This document shows, piece by piece, positions 43,752-53,907 of a stretch of DNA of 64,000 nucleotides. Made by a program: the position numbers and the translations under genes. The notes beneath the pieces were generated by a model, which saw nothing but the letters and a program-made list of their open reading frames with translations, was not told where the DNA came from and made no database searches. The stretch's first letter is position 1, and every line of letters starts with the position of its first letter. Source of the stretch: Candidatus Pantoea varia (lineage in GTDB: Bacteria > Pseudomonadota > Gammaproteobacteria > Enterobacterales > Enterobacteriaceae). The stretch is from positions 1,488,001-1,552,000 of the forward strand of contig NZ_FOVG01000001.1 in assembly GCF_900115075.1 (NCBI RefSeq), written 5' to 3'.

Positions 43752-46700
43752 TCAGGGGCAGCTAAAGCCGGGAAGCTGGAACGGGTTACGAATGCTGCCA
43801 GGGGTGAACGACAGCGTGACCTGATGGCCTTCCACGCTGAATGTGGCTTCACGGGTCAGGCCGCCTGCAGCGGTAACACGGGCGCGGTCAAAGAAGCGAT
43901 TGAGCGCCCAGGGGCCACTGGTGACCAGCGTCGATGTGGTTCCGTTGGTCAGGCCCAGCTGCATCCGCACCTGGCTGGTGCCGCCAGGGCCAGGCCAGCT
44001 GACCATCTGTACTGCCTGCGGTCCGTGGCTGTAACGCAGGATCTGTCCATCCACATCCAGCGTCAGGTTGAGAATGTCGTTGTCCATTTTTACGGTGCGC
44101 AGTGTGACGCGGAAACCCGGCGTGGTGGCGCCGTTGGCAAAGAACGCATCGCGGATTGACTGCGCCTGCTGGAACGGCCGCAGTAACGCTTCGCCACCCG
44201 GCAGCGTTTTACCGTCGATACCCGGCGTAAAGCGCCACGCCGCGTTGGTGGTGTCGACTTTGCTGGCCAGGTTGTCGCGGAAGAAGCTGTCCATCATGCC
44301 GCTGCCGGGAGCAAACATGCGGGCCAGATCGTCGGGTGTCACCTCACTGCGCGCGGAGCGAACCAGCGGATAACGACCAGCGATCGCCTGACGACAGAAA
44401 CTGCCCACTTCCATGGTGATGCGTTTGCGGACGTTATCCATATCGCGGCGTTGTGCATCGCTGCTGGCGCCGACCGCCATGCTGGAGACCATATTCTGCA
44501 GCGAACCGGGCAGTCGTCCGGCGCTGGCCTGCAGGCGGCTGATCGCATCGCTGGCCGGTGGCGGCATCCCGCTGTTGGCAGCATCCTGCACCGCCGTGAG
44601 GTAACGATAGAGATCGTCAATCTGGTGCAGGAAGTCATCCACTGCCAGCACCTTGCTGCCCTGCTGCAGCGGCTGCGCCAGCTCAAGAACCGGCGCAAAG
44701 TGCACGGCAACCGCCTGCTCGGGAGAGACCTGAGTTGCCGCCTGTCCACGCGCGGCACTCGCCTCGGGCGAGGTAAACAGCGCTTCAAGGGTGCGGGTAG
44801 CGCTGTTATCCGCTGGCTTCGCCGCCTGCGCGGTTTTCTCATCAGGCTGCGCCCGGTTCAGCGTCAGCAGGTTGCTGAGGTTGATCACCAGCTGACGCAG
44901 CGGCGAGTGGTTGCCCGACAGCAGACGCGCGGTGTTGATGCGTTGCGAAAGATCGGCACTGCTGTTGAGCTGGATATCGCTCAGAAACTGCTCCCACTGG
45001 CGGATGTAGTCCTGCACATAGAGCTGGCGCACGGCGAGATCGGTCTGCTCACTTTTCTGCTGCGGCGCAGCGCCGTCCAGTACCCAGAGATCGTCCTGAT
45101 AAAGCGCCTGCGTCACGGGGGCAATCTGCTTATCCACGTGCTGCCAGTAGCCATCCGGGGTATAGAGACCCGCCACACCATCATTGACCGATTTACCGCT
45201 TTTGCGGGAAAACACCAGCTCGCTCTGGGGTCCACCCAGCGCCGCCAGCGTAACCGGCTGCAGGTTGTCATCGCGTTGCAGCAGGCGCTTCAGCCGTCCA
45301 TAGACGCGCTGTGACAGCGGCATCTGATTAATCAGCGCCTGCTCGCGCTTTACCAGCGCTTCATCCTTCGCATACGGCGACGAATGAATCTGCGTCTCCA
45401 GCAACTGTTGCAGGTGCCACGCCAGCTGTTTCACCTGCTGCTGCGTAACGTTCTGCGGCAGCTCACGCGAAAGGTTAAGCATCAGCCAGGCCTGCAGGAA
45501 TTTGCCATCATAATGCTTAGGCTGATAGAGCATCTGATACGCCTTCAGCGCCTCATAGCTGTAGTCAGCATCGCTGCCATTATCGTTGCGCAGCCAGCGG
45601 GTGATGTTCTGTGCCACCTGCGGCAACAGCAGCTGTTTCAGCGCTTTGTCGTAGAGCGCGCGGGTCGCATCGCTGACCTCAGTGCCGCGATACAGTCCCA
45701 TACGGCGAGTCAGCGGCGGGGAATCCAGCGAGAAGTCGGCGCTTTCCGGCAGGTGCAACAGGGTGTTGAGATAAGGCACCAGGGCAAAGAGATCGCCATT
45801 GACCTGCTGCTGAAGCTGATCGCCAAGCTGCTCCACCTGTGGCCCTTTAGCGGCCATCTCCTGCAGGTACGTTTTGTTCTTGCTGTAGCTGGTGAGCCAC
45901 AGCCCGCCTGCCACCAGTAACAACAGCAGCAGCGCCAGATAGCCCGACCAGAGACCGGCGCGGTTGCGTAGCTCCCACCAGCGATTGCTGCCCGCCAGTC
46001 CCGACTCCTGGAAAATCACATTTTCCAGCACCCCTTTCAGGAAGAAGCTCTGGCCTTTGTTCTGCGGAATCGGTGACTCTTTGTTGACCTGATCCCAGCT
46101 TCCCGACTCGCCCGCCTGCTGACCCGGCAGATTCAGCGCGCGGTTCAGCTCGCCCATCACCCGGTCAAACGGCAGCCCTTCCTGGGTGCCGCTGGCAAAG
46201 TAGATGCCGCGTGGCGCGAACTGGGTTTCAAAATCGGAGCGGGCAAACAGCGTGTCGAGTGCGTCTGCCAGCAACGGACGAAGCGCCGCAAACTCCTGCG
46301 GGAAGAGATAGCTCTCGGCCCGCGCCTGCGCGTCGCTCTCCGTCAGCAGCCGATCGGCCAGCCCGGCATCAAGCCGCTGTTGCAGCAGTGAATACTCCTG
46401 CTGGAACTGGCTGTTCAGCTCGAAATCGGCGGCGGACGCTTTCGCCCACGGGAAGGTAAATCCCCAGATTTGTTCACGCTGGGCTTTGTCCAGCGAGGCG
46501 AAGTAGCTACGGAAGCCTTTCAGCAGGTCGGCTTTTGTGACCAATACGTAGACCGGGAAACGGATGCCGAGACGATCGTGCAGCTCCATCAGGCGCTGAC
46601 GCAGCGCCAGCGCCTGGTTGCGCAGCGCTTCGGGCGACTGGCTCAGCAGATCGGAGACGCTCAGGGTGACGATGACGCCGTTAATCGGCTGACGTCCGCG

Positions 46701-47381
46701 ATATTTACGCAGCAGGTCGAGAAAATGATGCCATTCGCTGGCATCGCTATCCTGCTGACTCTCCTGGGTGCTGTAGCGCCCGGCGGTATCAAGCAGCACG
46801 GCATCATTGGTGAACCACCAGTCGCAGTTGCGGGTGCCGCCAATGCCACGCACCGCCGACTTGCCGAATTTATCCGCCAGCGGAAACTGCAGGCCGGAGT
46901 TGACCAGCGCGGTGGTTTTACCGGCACCGGGTGCGCCGATAATCATGTACCACGGCAGTTGATAGAGATACTGACGGCCAAAACGCTGCGCCCAGAACGG
47001 CGTGCCCTTGCTGCTGTGACGCTGGAAGTGCGCCTTTTTCAGCATTTCGGTGGCTTCCGAGAAACGCCCTGCCAGCACCTGCTCTTCGCTGGTCAGCCGC
47101 TGACGATCGGCTTCTGGCGCATCGCTTTTGCCCGTTTCCAGACTCGACATCAGCTTGCGGTTCAGCCAGAAATTGTAGAGCCGCGGGATCGCCTGGCCCA
47201 GGCCCCAGACCAGATAGAGCAGCGCGATACTGATCATGCGGTTCTGCTCTGGCTCAAGCGGACGCGAATCAACGATAGAGAAGACCGGGCCAATCACCCA
47301 GATAATAAATGAGAGCGCGGTAATGCCGACAAAGCCCCACGCGAGGCGGCTGGTCAGCACCGCAAACAGAATATTCAGCAT
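43752..47381 (-). CDS. tssM: T6SS membrane-complex protein TssM (IcmF)
   Basis: The 1209-residue protein has two N-terminal membrane helices (about 8-30 and 47-65), a cytoplasmic NTPase domain with intact Walker A GAPGAGKTTAL (near 142), and a third helix near 468-490 (YLALLLLLLVAGGLWLTSY). The long periplasmic part contains the IcmF-related regions, ending in the beta-rich segment that contacts the TssJ lipoprotein (PWALNRFFDRARVT). It forms the trans-envelope channel with TssL and TssJ. It begins 3 bp after the tssL stop codon. Confidence 0.96.
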   Translation of the reverse strand: MLNILFAVLTSRLAWGFVGITALSFIIWVIGPVFSIVDSRPLEPEQNRMISIALLYLVWGLGQAIPRLYNFWLNRKLMSSLETGKSDAPEADRQRLTSEEQVLAGRFSEATEMLKKAHFQRHSSKGTPFWAQRFGRQYLYQLPWYMIIGAPGAGKTTALVNSGLQFPLADKFGKSAVRGIGGTRNCDWWFTNDAVLLDTAGRYSTQESQQDSDASEWHHFLDLLRKYRGRQPINGVIVTLSVSDLLSQSPEALRNQALALRQRLMELHDRLGIRFPVYVLVTKADLLKGFRSYFASLDKAQREQIWGFTFPWAKASAADFELNSQFQQEYSLLQQRLDAGLADRLLTESDAQARAESYLFPQEFAALRPLLADALDTLFARSDFETQFAPRGIYFASGTQEGLPFDRVMGELNRALNLPGQQAGESGSWDQVNKESPIPQNKGQSFFLKGVLENVIFQESGLAGSNRWWELRNRAGLWSGYLALLLLLLVAGGLWLTSYSKNKTYLQEMAAKGPQVEQLGDQLQQQVNGDLFALVPYLNTLLHLPESADFSLDSPPLTRRMGLYRGTEVSDATRALYDKALKQLLLPQVAQNITRWLRNDNGSDADYSYEALKAYQMLYQPKHYDGKFLQAWLMLNLSRELPQNVTQQQVKQLAWHLQQLLETQIHSSPYAKDEALVKREQALINQMPLSQRVYGRLKRLLQRDDNLQPVTLAALGGPQSELVFSRKSGKSVNDGVAGLYTPDGYWQHVDKQIAPVTQALYQDDLWVLDGAAPQQKSEQTDLAVRQLYVQDYIRQWEQFLSDIQLNSSADLSQRINTARLLSGNHSPLRQLVINLSNLLTLNRAQPDEKTAQAAKPADNSATRTLEALFTSPEASAARGQAATQVSPEQAVAVHFAPVLELAQPLQQGSKVLAVDDFLHQIDDLYRYLTAVQDAANSGMPPPASDAISRLQASAGRLPGSLQNMVSSMAVGASSDAQRRDMDNVRKRITMEVGSFCRQAIAGRYPLVRSARSEVTPDDLARMFAPGSGMMDSFFRDNLASKVDTTNAAWRFTPGIDGKTLPGGEALLRPFQQAQSIRDAFFANGATTPGFRVTLRTVKMDNDILNLTLDVDGQILRYSHGPQAVQMVSWPGPGGTSQVRMQLGLTNGTTSTLVTSGPWALNRFFDRARVTAAGGLTREATFSVEGHQVTLSFTPGSIRNPFQLPGFSCP

Positions 47382-47384
47382 GGA

Positions 47385-48623
47385 TCAGTTCCCTCTCGCC
47401 AGGCCGTTGAGTTCGGCATGCGTCGCATCCGGCGCCACCAGCAGTGTGATTTCAACGCGACGGTTACGTGCGCGATTTTCTGCGCTGTTGTTCGGCACCA
47501 GCGGATTGCTTTCGCCGCGCCCTTCCGCTTTCACCCGTGACGGATCGGCCAGTTGCTGTTGCAGCAGAGACTGCACCGACCGGGCGCGTGCCAGCGAAAG
47601 CTCAAAGTTGGAGGAGAAGCGCGCGCTGCGAATCGGCACGTTATCGCTGTAACCAATCACCTGAATCTGGCCGCTGACGTTGTTCATGGCGGCGGCGATG
47701 CGCTGGATCACGTCGACATAACGTCCGCGCACGTCGGTAGCCGCCGAAGCAAACAGCCCATCCCCTTTCAGCGTCACCACGCTGCGATCCGCTTCGTCAC
47801 GCACGGCCACCAGTCCGGCATCAATTTCCGGTTTCAGGAAAGCGCGCAGGTTCAGCGTGGCGGGCGGTGGCGGCGCAGGGTTAGCGATCTTCACTTCCGG
47901 CAGCGCCGTCTGATAAATGCGGGCCAGTACCGGCGAGGTGTAATCGCCCAGACGCCAGTTGAGCACAATATAAAACAGGCAGGCCGCCAGCCCGGCCACT
48001 GCGGCACAGGCCCACAGCGGGATCATCGGGCGCCACAGCTTGCGCAGCACCGGCTGATCGGTAGGATGCGGTGACAGCGCCGCCGCGTAACTGCCGCGTA
48101 CACTTCTGATCATCTGCAGCAGACGCTGCTTGATGGTCTCCAGCTGCGAGCGGCCATTGTCCAGCACCCGGTAGCGTCCTTCGAACCCCAGCAGCAGACA
48201 GAAGTAGATCAGCTCCAGCATCAGAATGTGACGTCTTGGGTTCTGCGACAGCTTGGCCAGCAGCTGGAAAAACTTCTCGCCGCCCCAGGTTTCGTTGTGA
48301 AAGGTGACCAGCAGGCCGTTGCTGGTCCAGACGCCACGACTGCCCCACGGCGTCAGCGCCGCGGCCTCATCCAGCGCGGTACAGAGGCAGTAACGCGCGC
48401 CGATGATCACTTCGTAACCGAGGCCAGACTGCTGGCAGCTCAGCTCAAAGCGGCGAATCTGATCGATCAGCTGCTGGCGCAGTTGCGCCGGGTCTTCATG
48501 CGATACCGAATGGCGGATCTGTGGAATCGCGTTAATCAGGGGGTTAGCCGCCGCGACCAGCACATTCTGGTGGCTGGCATCGGGCGCAAGATCGCTGTGT
48601 GATTTTTGTTGTTCCTGCATCAT
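47385..48623 (-). CDS. tssL: T6SS membrane protein TssL with C-terminal OmpA/peptidoglycan-binding domain
   Basis: The 412-residue protein combines a DotU-type cytoplasmic domain (about 25-205, with YCLCTALDEAAALTPWG and HNETWGGEKFFQLL), one membrane helix (about 215-235) and a periplasmic OmpA-like domain (about 285-400). The latter shows the NxxL/R-type peptidoglycan motif in SNFELSLARARSVQ and NRARNRRVEI. It is therefore the extended form of TssL that anchors itself to the wall, so no separate TagL is needed. It is followed by tssM and preceded by tssK. Confidence 0.95.
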   Translation of the reverse strand: MMQEQQKSHSDLAPDASHQNVLVAAANPLINAIPQIRHSVSHEDPAQLRQQLIDQIRRFELSCQQSGLGYEVIIGARYCLCTALDEAAALTPWGSRGVWTSNGLLVTFHNETWGGEKFFQLLAKLSQNPRRHILMLELIYFCLLLGFEGRYRVLDNGRSQLETIKQRLLQMIRSVRGSYAAALSPHPTDQPVLRKLWRPMIPLWACAAVAGLAACLFYIVLNWRLGDYTSPVLARIYQTALPEVKIANPAPPPPATLNLRAFLKPEIDAGLVAVRDEADRSVVTLKGDGLFASAATDVRGRYVDVIQRIAAAMNNVSGQIQVIGYSDNVPIRSARFSSNFELSLARARSVQSLLQQQLADPSRVKAEGRGESNPLVPNNSAENRARNRRVEITLLVAPDATHAELNGLARGN

Positions 48624-48640
48624 GCTGCGTGCTCAGTTTA

Positions 48641-49987
48641 TTATTCTGACTGATTGCGGATGGCCCAGAACTCCATGTTCAGGCCCGGAAACTCACCGGC
48701 AAGATGCAGCGCAAAAGCGCCCGAGCGCTCCATCTCTTTCCATAGCTCGCTGTTCTTATCCAGTTCGAAATAGCTGTATCCGGCATGCCACGGGATCTGC
48801 GGCGGCGCGCCGGGCATCGCCCGAAGTGCCAGACCCGGGAGTTGCAGCTGCACCAGATCGCGGATTTTGCTGACCGGCGCGACTTTCATCTGCGCCGGGA
48901 AATGGGTTTTGAGGGTGTCCGCTGGCACGCTGGCTTTCACCGCCAGCACAAAGCCAAAATCGTGCACCATGCTGCTCTCCGGCACCGTGGCGACGTTCAG
49001 ACCGTGCGAGCGCTGAGTCAGCGGCAGCTGAATTGCGCTCTCTTCCATCACCTGCGACAGTCCCTGGCGCAGCAGCAGCGACAGGCGACTGAAGCAGCTG
49101 TGAAGATCGTCATGATCGTAGAGCGGCAGCGAATCCGGTGCGCGGGCGGGTGTCCAGGTGCTGAGTTCTGCCGCCAGTTGCAGCCAGTGGCTGTAGAGCG
49201 TTTCAGGATGCAGCAATGGCAGATGTTGCAGATGGCTGTGCAAGCCAAGCTGACGATTGAGCAGCGCCAGCAGCATAAAATCGACCATATCGGCACTGTT
49301 GAAGCGGCCGGTGCCCGGCGCGCGCTGACTCAGCTGCTGACTGCGTTGCAGGATCAGCCCGTGCAGATCGTTAAACATGTTCTGCAGCGGACGGCTACTG
49401 TTCAGGGTCAGCATCGGCGGGATGTAATCGCTGTCGAGCCTGATGTGATTGTCGCTGCGTTTTTCAATGACCTGCGCCACGCCCATCGCGGTCCACTCAG
49501 CGGTCAGATCCTGTTCCAGCATCAGACGCAGGCGCAGCTTGCCGAACTGCACCGTGGCGCTGCCCACCGCCTGGGCGTTGTCATCTTCCACGTCTGCTTC
49601 CCAGGCAAGATAGCGCGCCAGAGAATCCTGCGACTCCTGAAAGGCTACCGCTTCGCGGCCATTGCGCCGGGCCGGTATCGCCAGCACCACTTTGCTGCGG
49701 TCAACGGAGGCCGGCAGATCCAGCGGCGCCGGGCCATGCTGTGGCTGGCTGAAGGAGAAGAACGTGCCGTCAGGCAGACAGCCGCTGGCAGCGCTCAGCG
49801 CCAGTTTTCCCTGACGCAGCAGCGCTTCATCGAACTCGAGATCGTAAAAGCCCCACGTATAGGCGCGCTGAGACTGGCCCCACTCACGCAGAGTGCTGAG
49901 AAGATAATTTTCTGACTGCTGGAAATGGTGAGGACGCAGAAACATCCCTTCGGTCCAGACCACCTTTTCGGCTCTGTTCATAGACAT
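48641..49987 (-). CDS. tssK: T6SS baseplate-membrane connector TssK
   Basis: Start is set at ATG 49987, which shares one base with the tssJ stop (TGATG); GTG 49990 and ATG 49981 are alternatives. The 448-residue protein has the classic TssK beginning VVWTEGMFLRPHHFQQ, a central helical region, and a C-terminal IPWHAGYSYFELDKNSELWK block ending in FAIRNQSE-like sequence. TssK trimers link the baseplate wedge to TssL/TssM. Confidence 0.95.
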   Translation of the reverse strand: MSMNRAEKVVWTEGMFLRPHHFQQSENYLLSTLREWGQSQRAYTWGFYDLEFDEALLRQGKLALSAASGCLPDGTFFSFSQPQHGPAPLDLPASVDRSKVVLAIPARRNGREAVAFQESQDSLARYLAWEADVEDDNAQAVGSATVQFGKLRLRLMLEQDLTAEWTAMGVAQVIEKRSDNHIRLDSDYIPPMLTLNSSRPLQNMFNDLHGLILQRSQQLSQRAPGTGRFNSADMVDFMLLALLNRQLGLHSHLQHLPLLHPETLYSHWLQLAAELSTWTPARAPDSLPLYDHDDLHSCFSRLSLLLRQGLSQVMEESAIQLPLTQRSHGLNVATVPESSMVHDFGFVLAVKASVPADTLKTHFPAQMKVAPVSKIRDLVQLQLPGLALRAMPGAPPQIPWHAGYSYFELDKNSELWKEMERSGAFALHLAGEFPGLNMEFWAIRNQSE

Positions 49988-50484
49988 CACTGTTTTTCCA
50001 CGCGAAGGCCATTAATCCCCGCCACGATGCGGGCATTCAGCTCGCCATCGTTACGTTTCCAGAACGCCCAGAATGACGGTGACTCGCCTTCGGGAACCGG
50101 CAGCGACAGTCGCCAGACCTTGCCATCCAGCGACTGATATTCCGCCATGATGCCGATGAAGCGCGCCTCCGGCAGACTCCGGATACGCAGCGTTTTGCTG
50201 CGCTGTTCTGGCGTCAGGAAGAACTGCTGAGTGTTGAGCTGGGCGCTGCCCAGCACGGTTGCGGACTGGTTTTGCAGGGAGTAGAAGTCTGCCGACATGA
50301 ACTCCGCATCGGAGCTCAGTAGCACCACACGGACTTTCAATGGCGCACCGCCGTTAAGCTGATTCTGTCCCTGCACGTCCAGGTTGTAGTAAGCCACCGG
50401 CGGCGTACTGTTGCTGCTGCAAGCTGCAAGCAGCCACACCAGCAGCACGATCAACCCACGACACAGTTGTGTTGTTCTCATCAT
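49987..50484 (-). CDS. tssJ: T6SS outer-membrane lipoprotein TssJ
   Basis: From ATG at 50484 the protein has 165 residues; a GGGAGG ribosome site stands 5 bases before it. It has a type II signal peptide with lipobox LLAAC, placing the lipidated Cys at about residue 22. The mature protein shows the TssJ transthyretin-like fold pattern: LKVRVVLLSSDAEFMSADFY and FFLTPEQRSKTLRIRSLPEA. It is anchored in the outer membrane and binds the TssM periplasmic domain. Confidence 0.93.
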   Translation of the reverse strand: MMRTTQLCRGLIVLLVWLLAACSSNSTPPVAYYNLDVQGQNQLNGGAPLKVRVVLLSSDAEFMSADFYSLQNQSATVLGSAQLNTQQFFLTPEQRSKTLRIRSLPEARFIGIMAEYQSLDGKVWRLSLPVPEGESPSFWAFWKRNDGELNARIVAGINGLRVEKQ

Positions 50485-50507
50485 CAAGCCCTCCCTGCTC
50501 AGTGCGA

Positions 50508-51107
50508 TTAGTTAATGATCCAGGTTCCGTTACTGCTGTTCTGACAGGCGGTGCTGTCACCGTTAACCGCGACGCAGGTTTTCTTCTTGCTGCCGCTGCG
50601 CACGCGACGTTTTGGCTGATCGGCTTTAACGGTCTGGTCGTAAAGTTCGCTTTTGACCACGGCGCGGAACGGTACATAGCCCGTCAGCTGCACGGTTGCC
50701 TGGGGCGCGGCAGGCTGAACGGCATCTTTCACGGCAGCGGTGGCGCTGTCCGGTCTGGCTTCTGCTGCGGCCTGAGCGGGTTCACCCAGCGCCAGCCAGT
50801 TGTTCTCTACCTGACCAATCACGGTGTAGCTTTCGCCGGTTTTCAGGGTCTCTACGACTTTGCCGCCGTAACCTGGCTGGCTCATTACCGAGCCGGGATA
50901 GAGCGCGCGGTAAGTGTCGTTGACCGGACTGAACTGCGCTGGCGGTTTAACGGCATAACGGTGACTTATCGCCACACCGTCCACCGTACTGGTGACCAGC
51001 GTGTCATCGGTCATTTTTGGCGGTGTTTTACAACCGGCGACTGAGAAAACAAACATCAGGCCTAACGCAATGCGGAGCTTCACCATTTTTTTCATGTTGT
51101 GTTCCAT
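50508..51107 (-). CDS. Lipoprotein with an SH3-like domain, first gene of the T6SS operon
   Basis: ATG at 51107 has AGGA 5 bases upstream and gives 199 residues. A lipobox VAGC (Cys at about 26) follows a hydrophobic signal. The mature protein has an SH3-type segment (VVETLKTGESYTVIGQVENNW near 83-103), an Ala-rich linker and a second small motif (GYVPFRAVVKSELY near 143). The C-terminus is Arg/Lys-rich and has two Cys. SH3-like lipoproteins often bind cell wall. Its place as the first gene before tssJ suggests an envelope accessory for the membrane complex, but its exact role is not known to me. Confidence 0.8.
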   Translation of the reverse strand: MEHNMKKMVKLRIALGLMFVFSVAGCKTPPKMTDDTLVTSTVDGVAISHRYAVKPPAQFSPVNDTYRALYPGSVMSQPGYGGKVVETLKTGESYTVIGQVENNWLALGEPAQAAAEARPDSATAAVKDAVQPAAPQATVQLTGYVPFRAVVKSELYDQTVKADQPKRRVRSGSKKKTCVAVNGDSTACQNSSNGTWIIN

Positions 51108-51291
51108 TCATATCCTGGAAAGTGGCCAGAGGCCGGTTGTCAGTGTTGAAAATCGGGAATAGGTCTTCAGAGAATTTGACTTAGTGCCACGCTAAAAGAA
51201 GATTCTTAAACAAACTGCGTAAAACCGTCGTGTAATGAGACGGCAAAAGATCAGCATGAGTTAAGTATAAAAAATCATCAACGGAGACAAG

Positions 51292-51357
51292 GCCGGGAAA
51301 AATGAGGAATCTGACCTGGCAAGAAACGATCAGAAACATGATCAATTTTTTCCCGGC
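51292..51357. repeat. 11-bp inverted repeat with a 44-base spacer upstream of the T6SS operon
   Basis: GCCGGGAAAAA (51292-51302) is the exact reverse complement of TTTTTCCCGGC (51347-51357). A small GATCA/TGATC pair lies inside the spacer. The element is about 190-250 bp upstream of the first T6SS gene. It could be an operator, a small structured RNA or the debris of an insertion; nothing in the sequence decides between these. Confidence 0.5.
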
Positions 51358-52093
51358 AAATTTGAGAAGGCAGGCAAAACCCAAGCTTTACTTATGCCAT
51401 CCCTGGTCGAAAAAAGAGTTATTGACTCAGATTTACAATAACAGTGCTATTTGCTAACGAAATAAAATGACTTAACACATCTGCCATAAATTCCATTAAA
51501 GCGATCTTATTCAATGATTTATGCAGACTTAATATTTCATGGCTACCGCACGAGCCAGGTAAAACCTGCCCGCAGATCTGAAATTACAATCCATGTGTAA
51601 ATATAAGCTGCGAGTTTACAGAAGATTGACAAAATTTCAACGGCTCGCTTTCAGAAGATTTTACTTTAGAAATACTTATCTAATTAAGTTAAACCAAATA
51701 TGTCACACTTTTAAGCACGCAGTTAGGACAAATCCTAACAACTTGCAAAACTATGAAGTATTTTTACACATTCATCATTTTTCCAATAGCCCATCATTAA
51801 AAAATCTCATGTTAAAAATGGTTCTGATTGTAAACGGGCAAAATGGGGTAAGAGTCAGGCAGGTGGCAGTGATGAGCCGTTCTGGTCAACGTATCCGGCC
51901 AAAAAATAGTGTTATCAGTGGTTTAACCGGTTAACCTGCAGAAATGCAGCGGGTGAAAGCAGGAGAGGATGGAACGGAGAAAAGCGAAGCGTAACCCGGT
52001 GAATTGCATGCTCGAAAGGACTGATTAATTCTTCTTTACAGACGGTGATTGGCGATAAGGTTAATTGTGTCAGTAGGTTACAGCGTACAGGAT

Positions 52094-52120
52094 ACAAAAA
52101 AACCACGCCGGAGCGTGGTT
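52094..52120 (-). terminator. Rho-independent terminator of the aldB-like gene
   Basis: On the minus strand AACCACGC (52120-52113) and GCGTGGTT (52108-52101) form a perfect 8-bp stem around a 4-base loop and are followed by seven T residues (52100-52094). It lies 35 bases past the stop codon. Confidence 0.9.
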
Positions 52121-52154
52121 TGAGTGGGTATACCGGGTCAGCGGCTTATGACGA

Positions 52155-53675
52155 TTAGAAGAATCCCAGCGGCTCTATACTGTAGCTGACCAGCAGGTTT
52201 TTAGTCTGCTGGTAGTGATCCAGCATCATTTTATGCGTCTCGCGGCCGATGCCCGACTTCTTATAACCACCAAAGGCGGCATGCGCCGGATAGAGGTGAT
52301 AACAGTTGGTCCAGACGCGACCGGCTTTAATCGCCCTGCCCACCCGATAGGCACGGTTGATATCGCGGGTCCAGACGCCCGCACCCAGCCCATAAATAGA
52401 GTCGTTGGCAATGCTGATCGCTTCCGCTTCATCTTTAAAGGTCGTGATGCCAATGACCGGGCCAAAGATCTCCTCCTGGAACACCCGCATGCTGTTGTTG
52501 CCTTTCAGCAGTGTCGGCTGGATGTAGTAGCCGCTATTGAGTGAATCATCCAGCTTCTCTACACCGCCGCCCACCAGTACTTCGGCACCCTCCTGACGGG
52601 CAACCTCAAGGTAAGAGAGAATTTTATCAAACTGCTGCTGCGACGCCTGCGCGCCCACCATAGTCTCAGTATCCAGCGGATCGCCACGTTTGATGGTTTT
52701 TACCCGCTTCATCACGGCCGCCATGAATGGCTCGTAGATCGACTCCTGCACCAGCGCACGCGACGGACAGGTACAGACTTCGCCCTGATTCAGGAAGCCC
52801 AGCACCACGCCTTCAGCGGCTTTCTCAATAAAGCTCTCTTCCGCCTGCATGATGTCTTCAAAGAAGATGTTCGGTGACTTGCCGCCCAGCTCAACCGTCG
52901 ACGGGATCAGGCTTTTCGCGGCCAGCTCCAGAATATGCCCCCCGGTGGCGGTAGAGCCGGTAAAGGCGACTTTGGCGATGCCGGAATGAGAAGCCAGCGC
53001 TTCACCCGCCTCTTTACCAAAACCGTGCACCACGTTCAGCACGCCCGGCGGCAGCAGATCTTTAATCAGATCGACAAAAACGGTGATCGACAGCGGCGTC
53101 TGTTCAGCCGGTTTCAGCACCACGCAGTTACCCGCGCCCAGCGCCGGAGCCAGTTTCCAGGCCGCCATTAACAACGGGAAGTTCCAGGGAATAATCTGCG
53201 CGACCACGCCCAGCGGCTCATGGAAATGGTAGGCGGCGGTGAACTCATCAATCTCTGCTGCACTGCCCTCCTGCGCCCGGACACAACCGGCAAAGTAGCG
53301 GAAGTGATCGACGGCCAGCGGCATATCGGCCGCCAGAGTTTCGCGTACCGGCTTACCGTTATCCCAGGTTTCATAGACCGCCATGGTCTCCAGATGCTGT
53401 TCCAGCCGATCGGCAATTTTCAGTAACAGCAGAGATCGTTGTTGCGGCGAGGTCTTGCCCCAGGCTTCTGCCGCCGCTGCCGCAGCAGCCACAGCGTTAT
53501 CAACATCGGCAGCGTCTGAGCGCGGAAACTCACCGGCCGCAGAGCCGTTCACCGGGGAGGTATTCGTGAAGTAGTTGCCGTTCACTGGTGCGACGAATTC
53601 ACCATTAATGAAGTTGCCATAATTCTTTTGTAGGGTAATCAGAGAACCCTGTTCTCCGGGGGCGGCATAACGCAT
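52155..53675 (-). CDS. aldB: NAD(P)-dependent aldehyde dehydrogenase, AldB/ExaC type
   Basis: From ATG at 53675 (AGGAGA site 7 bases upstream; the 11-codon extension is discarded) the enzyme has 506 residues. The fold markers are [20 protein letters not shown] near 160-180, [10 protein letters not shown] near 240, the general base in VELGGKSPN and the catalytic cysteine in [12 protein letters not shown]. The CTCPSR context and C-terminal end ([19 protein letters not shown]) are typical of AldB/ExaC acetaldehyde dehydrogenases, which oxidise short-chain and alcohol-derived aldehydes in the cytoplasm. E. coli aldB is under RpoS/Crp control, but no such site was verified here. It stands alone with its own terminator. 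Confidence 0.93.
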   Translation of the reverse strand: MRYAAPGEQGSLITLQKNYGNFINGEFVAPVNGNYFTNTSPVNGSAAGEFPRSDAADVDNAVAAAAAAAEAWGKTSPQQRSLLLLKIADRLEQHLETMAVYETWDNGKPVRETLAADMPLAVDHFRYFAGCVRAQEGSAAEIDEFTAAYHFHEPLGVVAQIIPWNFPLLMAAWKLAPALGAGNCVVLKPAEQTPLSITVFVDLIKDLLPPGVLNVVHGFGKEAGEALASHSGIAKVAFTGSTATGGHILELAAKSLIPSTVELGGKSPNIFFEDIMQAEESFIEKAAEGVVLGFLNQGEVCTCPSRALVQESIYEPFMAAVMKRVKTIKRGDPLDTETMVGAQASQQQFDKILSYLEVARQEGAEVLVGGGVEKLDDSLNSGYYIQPTLLKGNNSMRVFQEEIFGPVIGITTFKDEAEAISIANDSIYGLGAGVWTRDINRAYRVGRAIKAGRVWTNCYHLYPAHAAFGGYKKSGIGRETHKMMLDHYQQTKNLLVSYSIEPLGFF

Positions 53676-53907
53676 GATCTTTCTCCTGACAGGTGACCGA
53701 TGTAACAATGATGAAACTTATTATTAACATGAAGCATCATCAAGAGCCTGTCAGGTCTGTTATCCGGAAACTGTGACCGCCCCGAAGGAATGGGTGTTTA
53801 CGCTTCGTCTTTAGATAATTCCGACTTTTACCCAAAAGGCTGGTCAGTAAGCAACTTGTGCGGCACAAAGGGGTCAACGTGAGGATGAATTCATTCTGGA
53901 GATGAGC

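Larger units (their letters stand above)
51108..52154. other. About 1 kb without a convincing gene, between the T6SS and aldB
   Basis: This AT-rich region (especially 51,385-51,840) must contain the promoter of the T6SS operon that starts at 51,107. It holds a widely spaced 11-bp inverted repeat (51,292-51,357) and the aldB terminator (52,094-52,120). Two short open frames, 51,181-51,384 on the minus strand and 51,593-51,934 on the plus strand, lack ribosome sites and protein-like composition. A TGGCAC hexamer at 51,189-51,184 lacks the second half of a sigma-54 promoter. Confidence 0.6.

Noticed and set aside
51180-51200. Possible sigma-54 promoter (TGGCAC on the minus strand)
   Set aside because: The second half (TTGCA at the -12 position) is absent: after five bases the sequence reads CAAAT.
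51181-51384. 67-codon minus-strand open frame
   Set aside because: Starts at TTG without a ribosome site and contains the inverted repeat; no protein-like pattern.
51593-51934. 113-codon open frame on the plus strand in the T6SS leader region
   Set aside because: No ribosome site, composition follows the AT content, and no domain is recognisable.
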